Shown here: positions 8,655 through 17,610 of the stretch, in pieces
Numbering within the stretch: the first letter of the stretch is position 1
Layout of the letters: every line of letters starts with the position of its first letter
Source of the DNA: JAEXZL01 sp049943125
GTDB taxonomy: Bacteria > Bacillota > Clostridia > Clostridiales > Clostridiaceae
DNA: 64,000 bases
Direction: 5' to 3'
Assembly (NCBI RefSeq): GCF_049943125.1
Contig: NZ_CP188040.1
Location: 496,001 to 560,000, forward strand
Notes under the pieces: generated by a model
What the model saw: only the letters and a program-made list of their open reading frames with translations
Databases searched by the model: none
Told to the model about the DNA's origin: nothing
Program-made: the position numbers and the translations under genes

Positions 8655-9968
8655 TTATTTAAACATTGGAAGATAATCTATATTTTCTTCAATCAAATCC
8701 TTTAAAACCTTTTTTGCCATAAGTCCATCATTAACGAAAGGATTTATTGTCAGGGCCTGAATTGCAGCTTTATAATCTCCCTTCACCGCAGCTTCTATGG
8801 TGAGCTCCTCGTAAGCTTTCACCTGCTGAATAAGACCACGAATGCTTGTCTCTACATGACCTATATTTATAGGAACAGCGCCATTTTTACCAATGATACA
8901 GTTGCATTCTATGGATACGTTATCAGGAAGATCCGCAATAGTTCCATTATTTCTCACATTTACAAATTGAATATCCTTTTTATCATTATATAGGGAAGCT
9001 ATTAGATTAACTGCTGCTTCGCTGTAGTGAGCTCCTCCTCTTTTGGCAAGCTGTGGTGGCTTTATATTTAAATTTTCATCCTTGTACATTTCGAAAAGCT
9101 CTTCCTCCAGCTTCTTAACCACAGCACCTCTGCTTCCATTTTTCTTTGCTTCCTCCAAAGTGTGCTCTAGCATAGCATCCTTCATGTAATAATATCTATG
9201 ATAGGGACAAGGAAGCATTCCAATTGCTTGAAGAAGATCCTTGTCAAAGTCTGCGCCAGGGATGTTTGCCATATTAAATTCCTTGCTTTCAGCTACCTTA
9301 TCTAAAACTTCTTTTGTTACATCAATTCCATCCTTATATACCTTTCTCCCCCAAACCAGATGATTCAGGCCTGCAAACTCGATATATATTCTATCAGGGC
9401 TTACATCATAAAGCTTAGCTACCATATTTACCATGCCAATAGGTACATTACAGAGACCTATAACCTTTATACTGCTATGCTTTAAAACAGCCTCTGTTAC
9501 TATCCCCGATGGATTTGTAAAATTGATTAAAAATGCATCAGGACACAACTCCTCCATATCTCTACAGATATCTAAGATCACAGGTATAGTTCTAAGAGCC
9601 TTCGTAAAGCCACCAGCTCCATTGGTTTCCTGTCCTAAAAGACCATATCTTGCAGGAATGGTTTCATCTCTTATCCTTGCTTCCATCTGTCCTACTCTAA
9701 ACTGAGTAGTTACAAAATCCGCATCCTTAAGGGCTTCTCTTCTATCTAAGGTAAGATGAACCTTTATATCAGCCCCTGCTTTTTCCACCATTCTTTTTGC
9801 AAGGTTACCTACTATCTCAAGCTTTTCTCTTCCTTCTTCTATGTCAACTAGGTACAGCTCCTCCAGAGGTAGCTCACCAGAGAGCTTTCTATTTATAAAA
9901 CCTTCGATTATTTCAGGAGTATAGCTGGAACCTCCTCCTATAGTTGCAATTTTCAAACCTTTTTTCAT
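8655..9968 (-). CDS. 6-phospho-beta-glucosidase, glycoside hydrolase family 4
   Basis: It cleaves phosphorylated beta-glucosides such as cellobiose 6-phosphate brought in by the neighbouring PTS, giving glucose 6-phosphate. The N-terminal KIATIGGGSSYTPE is the NAD-binding signature of GH4. NFTNPSGIVTEAV, the metal ligand Cys in IGLCNVPIGM and the His in GLNHLVWG are present, so NAD and a divalent metal are expected cofactors. Length is normal (437 residues). AAGGAGG supports the start. It is the last gene of the operon that begins with the IIA gene. Confidence 0.93.
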   Translation of the reverse strand: MKKGLKIATIGGGSSYTPEIIEGFINRKLSGELPLEELYLVDIEEGREKLEIVGNLAKRMVEKAGADIKVHLTLDRREALKDADFVTTQFRVGQMEARIRDETIPARYGLLGQETNGAGGFTKALRTIPVILDICRDMEELCPDAFLINFTNPSGIVTEAVLKHSSIKVIGLCNVPIGMVNMVAKLYDVSPDRIYIEFAGLNHLVWGRKVYKDGIDVTKEVLDKVAESKEFNMANIPGADFDKDLLQAIGMLPCPYHRYYYMKDAMLEHTLEEAKKNGSRGAVVKKLEEELFEMYKDENLNIKPPQLAKRGGAHYSEAAVNLIASLYNDKKDIQFVNVRNNGTIADLPDNVSIECNCIIGKNGAVPINIGHVETSIRGLIQQVKAYEELTIEAAVKGDYKAAIQALTINPFVNDGLMAKKVLKDLIEENIDYLPMFK

Positions 9969-9981
9969 CTGAATAGCCTCC

Positions 9982-10482
9982 TTATTTAATGCCTTCTTTG
10001 TATTTCAAGCCAATAGTGCCAAGTCTCTTCCTTTCACCATCTGCTTTGACAGCCATATAGTAAAAGGCTATAGCAACAATTGTACCATAAAACCCCATGT
10101 AAGTGTTTACAATGGCTGAAATTGTTAGAGCATGAGCTGCATATACATAAACCTGCTTAAAGCTAATCTCCTTATTTCCCCTAAACCTATGAATAGCAAA
10201 AAATAACACAGAAAGAAGCAGTGTGGATAAGCATATACCTAACCACATATATCCTATGGTAATTACAAGATTCTGAGGTGCTACTATTTTTAATAGCTCT
10301 CCATAGCTCTCATCACTTCTTACAACCAGCCTAGCCATTAGCTCAATGAGAAGAAAAGCTACAAATCCCATTGCAGAAATAGAAAGCTGATAAATAAAAA
10401 CTCTGATCATAGAAAGCTTCAAAAAGCTTTTATATTCCCCTGGTTTAGCTAAACTAATAAAGAATTCTTTAAATATATTCAT
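9982..10482 (-). CDS. Membrane protein of unknown function in the PTS operon
   Basis: The start is set at MNIFKEFFISLAKPGEY, which has GAAAGGA upstream; an earlier in-frame start lies inside an intergenic hairpin. The 166-residue protein has about four membrane segments and a short basic C-terminal tail. It sits between the IIC gene and the phospho-beta-glucosidase gene with only 13 bases to the latter, so it is probably co-transcribed. Its arrangement resembles small YIP1/DUF1189-like membrane proteins, but I cannot name a family securely. A role in sugar uptake is only suggested by position. Confidence 0.6.
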   Translation of the reverse strand: MNIFKEFFISLAKPGEYKSFLKLSMIRVFIYQLSISAMGFVAFLLIELMARLVVRSDESYGELLKIVAPQNLVITIGYMWLGICLSTLLLSVLFFAIHRFRGNKEISFKQVYVYAAHALTISAIVNTYMGFYGTIVAIAFYYMAVKADGERKRLGTIGLKYKEGIK

Positions 10483-10518
10483 GGTTTGTATCCTTTCACG
10501 GCTATAGATTAAATTCAT

Positions 10519-10546
10519 ATAGGTGGCTGAAAAAGCAGCCACCTAT
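10519..10546 (-). terminator. Intercistronic hairpin after the IIC gene
   Basis: A perfect 11-bp stem (ATAGGTGGCTG / CAGCCACCTAT, loop of six) lies just after the IIC stop codon. There is no T run on the minus strand. It may stabilise the PTS part of the message or cause partial termination before the downstream two genes. Confidence 0.55.
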
Positions 10547-10562
10547 TTTGATTATTTATTAT

Positions 10563-11873
10563 TTAAAATGTAGTAGTTGCTCCTTGAGCCCCTTCATTTT
10601 CAAATTCCTGTTCCTGCTTATAATACTGATTATCCACTATCCTGAAGAATGGGAAGTATATAAAGAAGGATATAACAATGCTCACTACCTGAAGCAGTGC
10701 ACCTCTAATACCGGCAATGAGGAAGCCACCAATTATTGGAGGTGTGGTCCATGGAATAATTACTCCCGATGGCCTTGGAACAAACCCTAAGTTTATTGCA
10801 AAATAACAAACTACTGATAATACCATCGGAGTTAATATGAAAGGTATCATCATAATTGGGTTAAGAACTATTGGAAGACCGAAGGTTATAGGCTCATTGA
10901 TATTGAACAGTCCTGGTAATATTGCCAATCTTCCCAGCTGCTTAACCTGCTGAGACCTAGCAAAAAGAAGCATTGCTATACATAAAGCTAAGGTACAGCC
11001 TGAACCACCTAATTGTAGATATATTTCCTGGAACTGCTGAGTAACTATATTAGGAAGGGAAGCACCAGCGTCATAAGCTGCAAGATTTTCTGCGGAAAGC
11101 TGAACCCATATTGGGCTCATAACAGCTCCAACTATCTGAGCGCCATGAATACCGAATACCCAGAATAAGCTTATAAACAGATTGGCAACTAAGCTTGCTG
11201 GTAATCCTTTACTTACTACAGTCAGAGGCTGTTGAAGTACGGTAAATATAAAGCCATGAACCGTTTCATAACTGGTATAAGCAAAGCCTAATCTAATCAA
11301 GCTAAAGACAACAAGTATAATGAAAGCAGGTATTAAAGCTGAGAAGGATCTAGAAACCGATGGAGGTACTCCCTCAGGCATTTTAATAGTCCAACCCTTT
11401 TTAACAATAAATCTAAATATTTCTACTGCTAATATGGCAGTTAGTATAGCAACAAATAGCCCTTTAGCTCCCATCCATTCAAAGGGAATATAATTTGCAT
11501 CTTCAAATACACTTATTGGAGTGATTACTAGAAAAGCTGCGAAGGTTACTGCTGCAGCGCTCAAACCATCCACCTCATAATAACCAGCAAGGCTATTAGC
11601 TATGCCCCATATTACAAATATGGTCATTAGGTTCATAGTTGCATTAAAAACTGTATTAAAGAAATCTGCCCAGCTGGCTCCAAAGATTCCAGCCATAAAT
11701 TCTCCATAACCCTCTATAGGAATATTAGCTACTAATAAGAACATAGCTCCTATAATTATCAGTGGCAGGGCAAGGGTAAAGCCGTCTCTTATAGCATTGA
11801 GATATCTATTTCCCGATATCTTACCAGCTATGGGCATGAGGGTATTTTCCATAGAGTCCATTAATCTACTCAT
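10563..11873 (-). CDS. celB: PTS system cellobiose/lactose-type IIC permease
   Basis: This is the membrane channel of a lactose/cellobiose-family phosphotransferase system. It binds and translocates the sugar, which IIB phosphorylates. The 436-residue protein starts with SRLMDSMENTLMPIAGKISGNRYLNAIRDG, the usual beginning of the family, and has about ten hydrophobic segments. The conserved substrate-domain motif GLFNINEPITFGLPIVLNP is intact. AAAGGAG lies upstream of the ATG. IIA, a GrdB-like protein and IIB precede it in the operon. Cellobiose or another beta-glucoside is inferred as substrate from the family and the GH4 gene. Confidence 0.94.
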   Translation of the reverse strand: MSRLMDSMENTLMPIAGKISGNRYLNAIRDGFTLALPLIIIGAMFLLVANIPIEGYGEFMAGIFGASWADFFNTVFNATMNLMTIFVIWGIANSLAGYYEVDGLSAAAVTFAAFLVITPISVFEDANYIPFEWMGAKGLFVAILTAILAVEIFRFIVKKGWTIKMPEGVPPSVSRSFSALIPAFIILVVFSLIRLGFAYTSYETVHGFIFTVLQQPLTVVSKGLPASLVANLFISLFWVFGIHGAQIVGAVMSPIWVQLSAENLAAYDAGASLPNIVTQQFQEIYLQLGGSGCTLALCIAMLLFARSQQVKQLGRLAILPGLFNINEPITFGLPIVLNPIMMIPFILTPMVLSVVCYFAINLGFVPRPSGVIIPWTTPPIIGGFLIAGIRGALLQVVSIVISFFIYFPFFRIVDNQYYKQEQEFENEGAQGATTTF

Positions 11874-11897
11874 AATATATCTCCTTTATAATTAGAA

Positions 11898-12206
11898 TTA
11901 TTTCTTTATTAAACTTAAAGCCTGATCTAAAACCTTTTCACCATTCATAAGACCATAGTCTCTTGGTGCTATTACATCTATAGGTACGTTATTTGCATCG
12001 CAAACCTTTTTTACCTTTGCTAATGCATGTCTTACTTGAGGTCCTAAGAGAACCACATTAGCTGTAGGTACCCTTTTGCTTGCTTCAGCTTCAGGATAGG
12101 CATTTATTGTTGCTTCTATACCTCTAGCTGCAGCAGCCTTTTGCATTTTAGTTACCAATAAACTTGTGGACATTCCTGCAGAACAAAATAACACGATATT
12201 AATCAT
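11898..12206 (-). CDS. celA: PTS system cellobiose-type IIB component
   Basis: This small cytoplasmic phosphocarrier takes phosphate from IIA and passes it to the incoming sugar. The phosphorylated Cys lies in IVLFCSAGMSTSLL, the P-loop of lactose/cellobiose-type IIB. The length of 102 residues and the C-terminal VIAPRDYGLMNGEKVLDQAL are typical. AAGGAGG supports the start. It lies 24 bases upstream of the IIC gene. Confidence 0.95.
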   Translation of the reverse strand: MINIVLFCSAGMSTSLLVTKMQKAAAARGIEATINAYPEAEASKRVPTANVVLLGPQVRHALAKVKKVCDANNVPIDVIAPRDYGLMNGEKVLDQALSLIKK

Positions 12207-12314
12207 AATATATTTCCTCCTTAATAATAATGATTTTATAAAAGCTATTAACCCTCAATATATTATATTTTTTCATTGAGCCTTGTATGTTTATATACGG
12301 AAGCCCTTTAGTTA

Positions 12315-12845
12315 TTATTCTCTCGGGAAGTATCCCTCCTGTTCTGCACTGCCTACAGGTTCTCCTTTGGCAAGCTTTACAGAAAAGCTTGCAATATTCT
12401 TTAAGGAATCATTTAATCCTACGCCGCCTCTTCCCGGTGTCTTGATAATGTAAATTTTCTTTCTGAACATTTCTGTACCGGTGCTATCTGCCGCCATAGC
12501 TGCAAAAGCTGGTATATTTAATCTTTCATTTACCGCCTCTACTAAATAGCCACAACATTCTCCGTATCTTTTATAGTTTAAGGCAGGGCCACAAAGCACC
12601 ACATCTGGCTTATACTTCTTAATATGTTCTAATATCTCCCCTATGGCCTTTTCCTTGTTTTCTAAGAAATAATTATCTCCACAGATAACAGTACCGACTA
12701 TATCACCTCCTTTTCTCATTAAACTAGATTTTAAAAGCATACCTAACCCTGCACCACCTCTTTGAGAGGTAGGCGGGATATTCATCTTCTCATCTCCACC
12801 AAAACCTGCCTGTACCTGATTTAAAAATTGTACAACCTTTATCAT
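12315..12845 (-). CDS. Stand-alone GrdB-like N-terminal domain protein in the PTS operon
   Basis: The start is set at ATG (MIKVVQFLNQVQAGFGGDEK) because AGG lies eight bases upstream; a GTG three codons earlier lies on top of that signal. The sequence follows the N-terminal part of the substrate-specific selenoprotein B of glycine/sarcosine/betaine reductases: QAGFGGDEK, GTVICGDNYFLENKEKAI, CGPALNYKRYGECCG and a C-terminal GSAEQEGYFPRE. The usual C-terminal half with the selenocysteine is missing, and the stop codon is TAA, so it is not a readthrough artefact. Amino-acid reduction is therefore not expected. Its place between IIA and IIB suggests a role tied to sugar uptake, which is unknown. 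Confidence 0.7.
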   Translation of the reverse strand: MIKVVQFLNQVQAGFGGDEKMNIPPTSQRGGAGLGMLLKSSLMRKGGDIVGTVICGDNYFLENKEKAIGEILEHIKKYKPDVVLCGPALNYKRYGECCGYLVEAVNERLNIPAFAAMAADSTGTEMFRKKIYIIKTPGRGGVGLNDSLKNIASFSVKLAKGEPVGSAEQEGYFPRE

Positions 12846-12865
12846 CTTTATCACCTATTCTTAGT

Positions 12866-13219
12866 TTATTTATCCTCTGGTATACCCTTAAGCCCGTTTA
12901 TTTCCTTCTGCATACCTATCATATGTCTTACCAGCTCCTTAGCTAGAAGAGTGGACATCAAATGATCCTGTGCATGAACTAAAAGCAAACCAATCTCTAC
13001 CTTATTTCCTCTAGCCTCCTCATGAATGAGGCTTGTTTGCATATTATGGGCCTGAATAATTGATTCCTCAGCCTTTTCTAAAAGAGCATCAGCTTCCTCA
13101 TAATCTCCTGCTTTAACCTGGTCAAAAGCTTCATATATATAACTTCTCGCATCTCCTGAATAGCTTATTAATTCAAAGATAGCTACTTCTCCGATAGTTC
13201 CTTTATTTTCATCTTCCAT
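12866..13219 (-). CDS. celC: PTS system lactose/cellobiose-type IIA component
   Basis: It receives phosphate from HPr and passes it to IIB. The start is at MEDENKGTIGEVA, with GGAGG seven bases upstream. The 117-residue all-helical protein shows the family pattern: SGDARSYIYEAFDQVKAGDY, then AHNMQTSLI, then VHAQDHLMST, in which the first His is the phosphorylation site of this family. It is the first gene of the operon, and a sigma-54-type promoter lies about 50 bases upstream. Confidence 0.93.
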   Translation of the reverse strand: MEDENKGTIGEVAIFELISYSGDARSYIYEAFDQVKAGDYEEADALLEKAEESIIQAHNMQTSLIHEEARGNKVEIGLLLVHAQDHLMSTLLAKELVRHMIGMQKEINGLKGIPEDK

Positions 13220-13263
13220 TACTATTCCTCCAAACAAAAAGATTATTTGATATAAAATATATT

Positions 13264-13281
13264 AAGCAAATCCCATGCCAA
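13264..13281 (-). promoter_or_regulatory. Sigma-54 (-24/-12) promoter of the beta-glucoside PTS operon
   Basis: On the minus strand the sequence TTGGCATGGGATTTGCTT fits the sigma-54 consensus TGGCAC-N5-TTGCW, with GG and GC exactly ten bases apart. It lies 45 bases before the IIA start codon. The gene on the far side of the neighbouring aminotransferase encodes a LevR-type activator with a GAYTGA sigma-54 contact motif, so promoter and activator fit together. Confidence 0.75.
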
Positions 13282-13398
13282 TTTATTGTAATCTATTAAA
13301 TCCCCCACCCTTGCAAAGGTTATCACTAATATACTCATCATTTTTATACAGATGATATACACATTCGTAGAGTCTATGGAAAATAAGAGTTTTTTTTA

Positions 13399-13426
13399 TA
13401 CACTTTACTGATTAAAGTTAAGTGTA
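13399..13426. promoter_or_regulatory. Candidate upstream activating site for the LevR-type regulator
   Basis: TACACTT and AAGTGTA form an inverted repeat with an additional inner TTA/TAA pair. It is centred about 130 bases upstream of the sigma-54 promoter, the usual distance for an enhancer bound by a sigma-54 activator. It also lies just upstream of the divergent aminotransferase promoter, so it could act on both. Binding is not shown by the sequence. Confidence 0.4.
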
Positions 13427-13444
13427 TTCCGCAGTCTTTTTCCT

Positions 13445-13473
13445 TTGCTCATAAGAAGATGGGATGCTATACT
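13445..13473 (+). promoter_or_regulatory. Sigma-A-type promoter of the aminotransferase gene
   Basis: TTGCTC and TATACT are separated by 17 bases and lie about 70 bases before the start codon. They point away from the PTS operon. Confidence 0.5.
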
Positions 13474-13540
13474 GATTGTATAAAAAATATTCTGAATAAT
13501 AATTGTATAAAGCTATACTATGATTATGGGAGGTTATTAT

Positions 13541-14728
13541 ATGATAGCTGAAAGGATGAAACCCTTACTTAATAATAATTCAGCAATAAGAGCAATGTTT
13601 GAGGAAGGCAATAGGCTGAAGGCTCTTTACGGTGAGGACAAGGTCTATGATTTTAGCTTAGGGAATCCGAATTTAAAGGCTCCTGAGGCCGTGAAGAAGG
13701 CCATAATAGATATATTAAATGAAGAAGATCCTGTATCGATCCATGGGTATATGAATAATGCTGGCTTTCCAGAGGTGAGAAGTATAATAGCAGCCTCTCT
13801 GAATAGACGCTTTGGAACCTCCTTTAAGGAGGATAATATTCTTATGATTGTAGGAGCTGCCAGTGGCCTTAATATTGCTCTTAAGACCATATTAAACCCT
13901 GGAGATGAGGTTATAACCTTTGCTCCATATTTTGTTGATTATGGTAATTATGTAGCCAATTACGATGGTAAGCTTGTGGTTGTATCTCCAGATACAGAAA
14001 CCTTTCAACCCAAGCTCTCTGAGCTAGAGATGAAAATCACCAGCAGAACAAAGGCTGTAATCATAAATTCTCCACACAATCCTACAGGGATTATATATTC
14101 TGAGGAAACCATAAAAAACATAGCAGAAATACTTAGAAATAAGGAAAAAGAGTATAAAACTAACATTGTTCTAATTTCAGATGAACCCTATAGAGAGCTG
14201 GTATATGATGGAAGCCTTGTTCCTTATATAACTAAATATCATGATAATTCTATGGTGGTATACTCCTATAGCAAATCCCTTTCTCTCCCTGGAGAGAGGA
14301 TAGGCTACTTAGTTATCCCTGATGAGCTGAAAAATAGCAGAGAGGTTTTTACAGCAGCAACCATAGCTAATAGAATCAATGGATCCGTTAATGCTCCTTC
14401 CCTCATGCAGAAGGTTATTGCCCGATGTGTGGACGAACCTGTGGATGTGAGCTTTTATGACCGAAATCGTAAGGATCTTTATGATGGTTTAATCTCCTTA
14501 GGCTTTCAATGTATACGCCCTCAAGGCGCATTCTATCTGTTCCTTAAATCTCCTGAAGAAAATGAAATAAGCTTTTGTGAAAAGGCTAAAAAATTAAAGA
14601 TATTAATGGTTCCAGGTAGCTCTTTTCACTGTCCAGGCTATGTTAGACTCGCCTACTGCGTAGCCCATGAAACTATTATAAATTCACTACCTGCCTTCAA
14701 GCTTCTGGCAGCGGAATATTCTCTATAA
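13541..14728 (+). CDS. Pyridoxal-phosphate aminotransferase, class I/II
   Basis: This is an aspartate-aminotransferase-fold enzyme acting on an amino acid and a 2-oxo acid. The start is set at MIAERMKPLL, where GGGAGG lies seven bases upstream. YDFSLGNPNLKAP is the N-terminal substrate loop, NSPHNPTG the conserved Asn/Pro motif, ISDEPYRELVY holds the cofactor-binding Asp and Tyr, and SYSKSLSLPGERIGY holds the Schiff-base Lys. The 395-residue length is normal. The substrate cannot be told from sequence. It stands alone, divergent from the PTS operon and sharing its regulatory region. Confidence 0.88.
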   Translation: MIAERMKPLLNNNSAIRAMFEEGNRLKALYGEDKVYDFSLGNPNLKAPEAVKKAIIDILNEEDPVSIHGYMNNAGFPEVRSIIAASLNRRFGTSFKEDNILMIVGAASGLNIALKTILNPGDEVITFAPYFVDYGNYVANYDGKLVVVSPDTETFQPKLSELEMKITSRTKAVIINSPHNPTGIIYSEETIKNIAEILRNKEKEYKTNIVLISDEPYRELVYDGSLVPYITKYHDNSMVVYSYSKSLSLPGERIGYLVIPDELKNSREVFTAATIANRINGSVNAPSLMQKVIARCVDEPVDVSFYDRNRKDLYDGLISLGFQCIRPQGAFYLFLKSPEENEISFCEKAKKLKILMVPGSSFHCPGYVRLAYCVAHETIINSLPAFKLLAAEYSL

Positions 14729-14729
14729 A

Positions 14730-14774
14730 GAAAAGACGCTGTTTTTATCTATAAAGAATAAAACAGCGTCTTTA
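14730..14774. terminator. Bidirectional terminator between the aminotransferase and levR-like genes
   Basis: A perfect 14-bp stem (14732-14745 with 14760-14773) built on AAGACGCTG is flanked by T-rich sequence on either strand. It lies between two convergent genes. Confidence 0.9.
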
Positions 14775-17495
14775 TTATTCATTAACCAAATTTCTCAGAA
14801 TAAAGCAAATCTCGTCGTCCCCTAAATCCACCTTATAATAATCCTCTATAGGATGAATACTACTCTTTATTGCCTCGAATATCTTTCTATGCCTCCTCTT
14901 TAAGTCCTCTTTAGAATAGCAGGTAGGAGTAAGCTTTCCATCTATTATATTGCTTATAGAACAAACTATATGAACCAGAAGACCAACACGAAGGTCGTAA
15001 TTTAAGGGTTTAGAAGTAGCTGCTTCAAGTCCATGGATAAACTCCTCATAAAGCTTTTCAAATTTAAATAGGTTTATATTACCCATATCTCTCTGAAGCA
15101 CCTCTAGAAACGAAGCATATTCCATCTCCTCTACTAGATTCCCCTTTGATACTCCTTTACCTAGGAGCTCCTTTAGCCTTGTACACTCTATATCCACAAA
15201 TATTTCATAGGTTGTTATAAAAGGAATCCCATAAATTTTAGGATCAATGGGTCCTACTATAGCTATTATATTCTTATCCTTTGATAGACTATTAATCAGA
15301 TTATAAAGATACTTTTTATTATTAAGGGACATGGGTAAAATATCAGCATTATAGCTTTTTAAGTTAATTTTGCTCTCTATAAAATTTTTCAGTTCTATGG
15401 CGCTGCCTTCCCCTGTGGAGCATAAGGTAATGATAACATTTTCCTCAGATGGTAGAAAGGTATCGGTGACTTTTACATTATAAGAAGCATAGGTAGCCAA
15501 AGATGCATTTAGGTCAGAATAAATTTTATCTATGTCGGATTCTATAACAGCTCTCCTTGAGCATTCTATAGCAATTGGAGTAGACACCAAGGTGAAGACC
15601 TTCACCTCTATGGAAAGCTCCTTGGCAATTAGCTCTCCAAAGGTGCCTAGAGAGCCCATATCTACTAAAAGCATTACTCCTGCTCCCTGATGCTTTTTAT
15701 GTATAAGCTCCTTTAGCTCCTGATAAGCTAATTCAGGACTTTTATCCAGATTCATATCATAGGAATAAACATTGTTTGCACCTACAAGCTTGTTTACCAC
15801 CTCTCCCATGGAGGAAGCAGTACTCCTGCCATGCATGGCAATCACTACAATAGGCTTATCCTCAAATTCCTGAGATTCCAGTTCATCTACAGTAAGAAAC
15901 ATGGTAATAAAGCCAATTTCATCTTCTGGAACCTTCACAAAGAAATCTCTTTCTATTATCCTGGCAAGCTCTATAGCCAGCTCATATTCCTCTGGGAAAT
16001 TACTCCTTATATTCTTTAAATTATGGTTGACTATTTCTTTACCTGACTTTAGCCTCTCAATAGTAGAGTTAACATGGAGAGCAAGTCCATAAAACACCTT
16101 AACAGGGAATATCTTATTAAGTCTCTTTCCTCCCATTCTAAGGAAGTTTTCCAGCATTGTTATTATATCTTCTGAAACAACCTTAGAAAGCTCATATTTA
16201 GTAGCTCCCTTTTCAAAATTCCTGATAAAGTTCTTAAAATAATTTTCTATATCCAGCTCCATTAAGAGCTTTATTTCCTCATCTCCTACCCCTCTTTTAT
16301 GAAGCTCCGCTGTCCTCTTTTCTATACCTTCATAAAAGTTTTGAGGAAGGGAGTAATCTCCTTCTTTAAGTCTGCTTCTCTGTCCCTTAGGAGTAAAGCA
16401 AATTTCTATATTATCCTTGAGAAGCTTGTCAACTTCTTGAGCATAATTTTTATAAATTATTAATCCTTGATTTACATGGGATGCAAAATCCGTACAGTGT
16501 ATTTCTATTTTGTTTCCCTGCAAGGATAGCGAATTCAAAAATCCATTAGCACAGCCCAGCTGAATATCACTTTTAAGCTGACCCACATTTCCTGGGCATT
16601 CATACAAAAGCAGCTGTCTCATGGTATTAAGAGAGACCTGTATATCTTTTCCTATCCTTGCAGCCTCTGTGGTGAAGAATTCGCATATCAGCTCATACCT
16701 CTCTTCTAGGGTTCTGTCCTTAAGTGGAGGTATTTTTATATTCATAGGTATCCTTCTAGTAAAGGTATTTAATAGAACATTATCTATGTCCTCCGTGGTA
16801 GCACAGATAATCAGTACTTCACAATGTTTCTTTTCTTCATCACCCAAAGGGCAGTACTTACCCTTATCTATTAAGTAAAAGAGCATTTCTTGCCCTTCTG
16901 GAGGTAGCCTGTGAACCTCATCTAAAAAAAGCACTCCACCGTTAGCCTTACCCACTACCCCTTCCTTATCCTTGTGTGCTCCTGTATAAGCCCCTTTTTT
17001 AGTGCCAAAGAGCTGTGCTAGTAGAAGCTGCGGATTATTAGCATAATCAGCACAGTTAAAGGCTACAAAAGGTGCATCCAAGGGAAAGATACCGTTTTCA
17101 ACAGCAAACTTATACATAAGCTCAGCAAACATCGTTTTACCAACACCGCTAGGTCCTAAAATCAGGGTGTGCAGCCCTCTCTTAGGATACATTATAGCAG
17201 CCTTAGCCTGCTGTATAGATTTTTTAAGGCTTTTATCACAGCCTGTAAGCGCATCAAAATTAGTTCCTTCTTTATGCTCTGTTATAGCAGTTCCTCCCGT
17301 GCTGTTAAGAGCATAAATCACTGGTTTTCCTTTTATCTTTAAAAGTATTCCCTGGCGGTATAAATCATTAAGTATAGAGCTAGCATTACTTCGCTGCATA
17401 CCCATGGCTTCAGCAATATCCATGGCAGAAAAGCCTTTTCTATCATCATAATTATTTTTTATATAATCCAGTATCAGGTCTCTGCTGCTCTTCAT
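14775..17495 (-). CDS. LevR-type sigma-54-dependent activator with PTS regulation domains
   Basis: It activates sigma-54 transcription of a PTS operon and is itself controlled by PTS phosphorylation. The start is at MKSSRDLILDYI with AAGGAGG nine bases upstream. Residues 1-65 form a winged helix-turn-helix. The AAA+ domain has Walker A GPSGVGKT (114-121), GAYTGA (168-173), the loop that contacts sigma-54, and VLFLDE (188-193). Two PRD modules follow (about 440-540 with His474; about 810-906 with His842), enclosing a mannose-type EIIA domain (AMHGRS, His555) and an EIIB-like domain (LCSTGEG, Cys692). The neighbouring cellobiose PTS operon, which has a sigma-54 promoter, is the likely target. 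Confidence 0.92.
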   Translation of the reverse strand: MKSSRDLILDYIKNNYDDRKGFSAMDIAEAMGMQRSNASSILNDLYRQGILLKIKGKPVIYALNSTGGTAITEHKEGTNFDALTGCDKSLKKSIQQAKAAIMYPKRGLHTLILGPSGVGKTMFAELMYKFAVENGIFPLDAPFVAFNCADYANNPQLLLAQLFGTKKGAYTGAHKDKEGVVGKANGGVLFLDEVHRLPPEGQEMLFYLIDKGKYCPLGDEEKKHCEVLIICATTEDIDNVLLNTFTRRIPMNIKIPPLKDRTLEERYELICEFFTTEAARIGKDIQVSLNTMRQLLLYECPGNVGQLKSDIQLGCANGFLNSLSLQGNKIEIHCTDFASHVNQGLIIYKNYAQEVDKLLKDNIEICFTPKGQRSRLKEGDYSLPQNFYEGIEKRTAELHKRGVGDEEIKLLMELDIENYFKNFIRNFEKGATKYELSKVVSEDIITMLENFLRMGGKRLNKIFPVKVFYGLALHVNSTIERLKSGKEIVNHNLKNIRSNFPEEYELAIELARIIERDFFVKVPEDEIGFITMFLTVDELESQEFEDKPIVVIAMHGRSTASSMGEVVNKLVGANNVYSYDMNLDKSPELAYQELKELIHKKHQGAGVMLLVDMGSLGTFGELIAKELSIEVKVFTLVSTPIAIECSRRAVIESDIDKIYSDLNASLATYASYNVKVTDTFLPSEENVIITLCSTGEGSAIELKNFIESKINLKSYNADILPMSLNNKKYLYNLINSLSKDKNIIAIVGPIDPKIYGIPFITTYEIFVDIECTRLKELLGKGVSKGNLVEEMEYASFLEVLQRDMGNINLFKFEKLYEEFIHGLEAATSKPLNYDLRVGLLVHIVCSISNIIDGKLTPTCYSKEDLKRRHRKIFEAIKSSIHPIEDYYKVDLGDDEICFILRNLVNE

Positions 17496-17610
17496 AATGC
17501 ACCTCCTTTTATATTTACCTTGTAAACAATATAAATATAATGTTACCATAAACTTCAATATTTTTAAATATTCTTTATTATTTTAACAATTATTCACATT
17601 CTGCTGTTAT

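Noticed and set aside
12315..12320. Selenocysteine readthrough at the end of the GrdB-like gene
   Set aside because: The stop codon is TAA, not TGA, and no selenoprotein C-terminal domain follows before the IIB gene.
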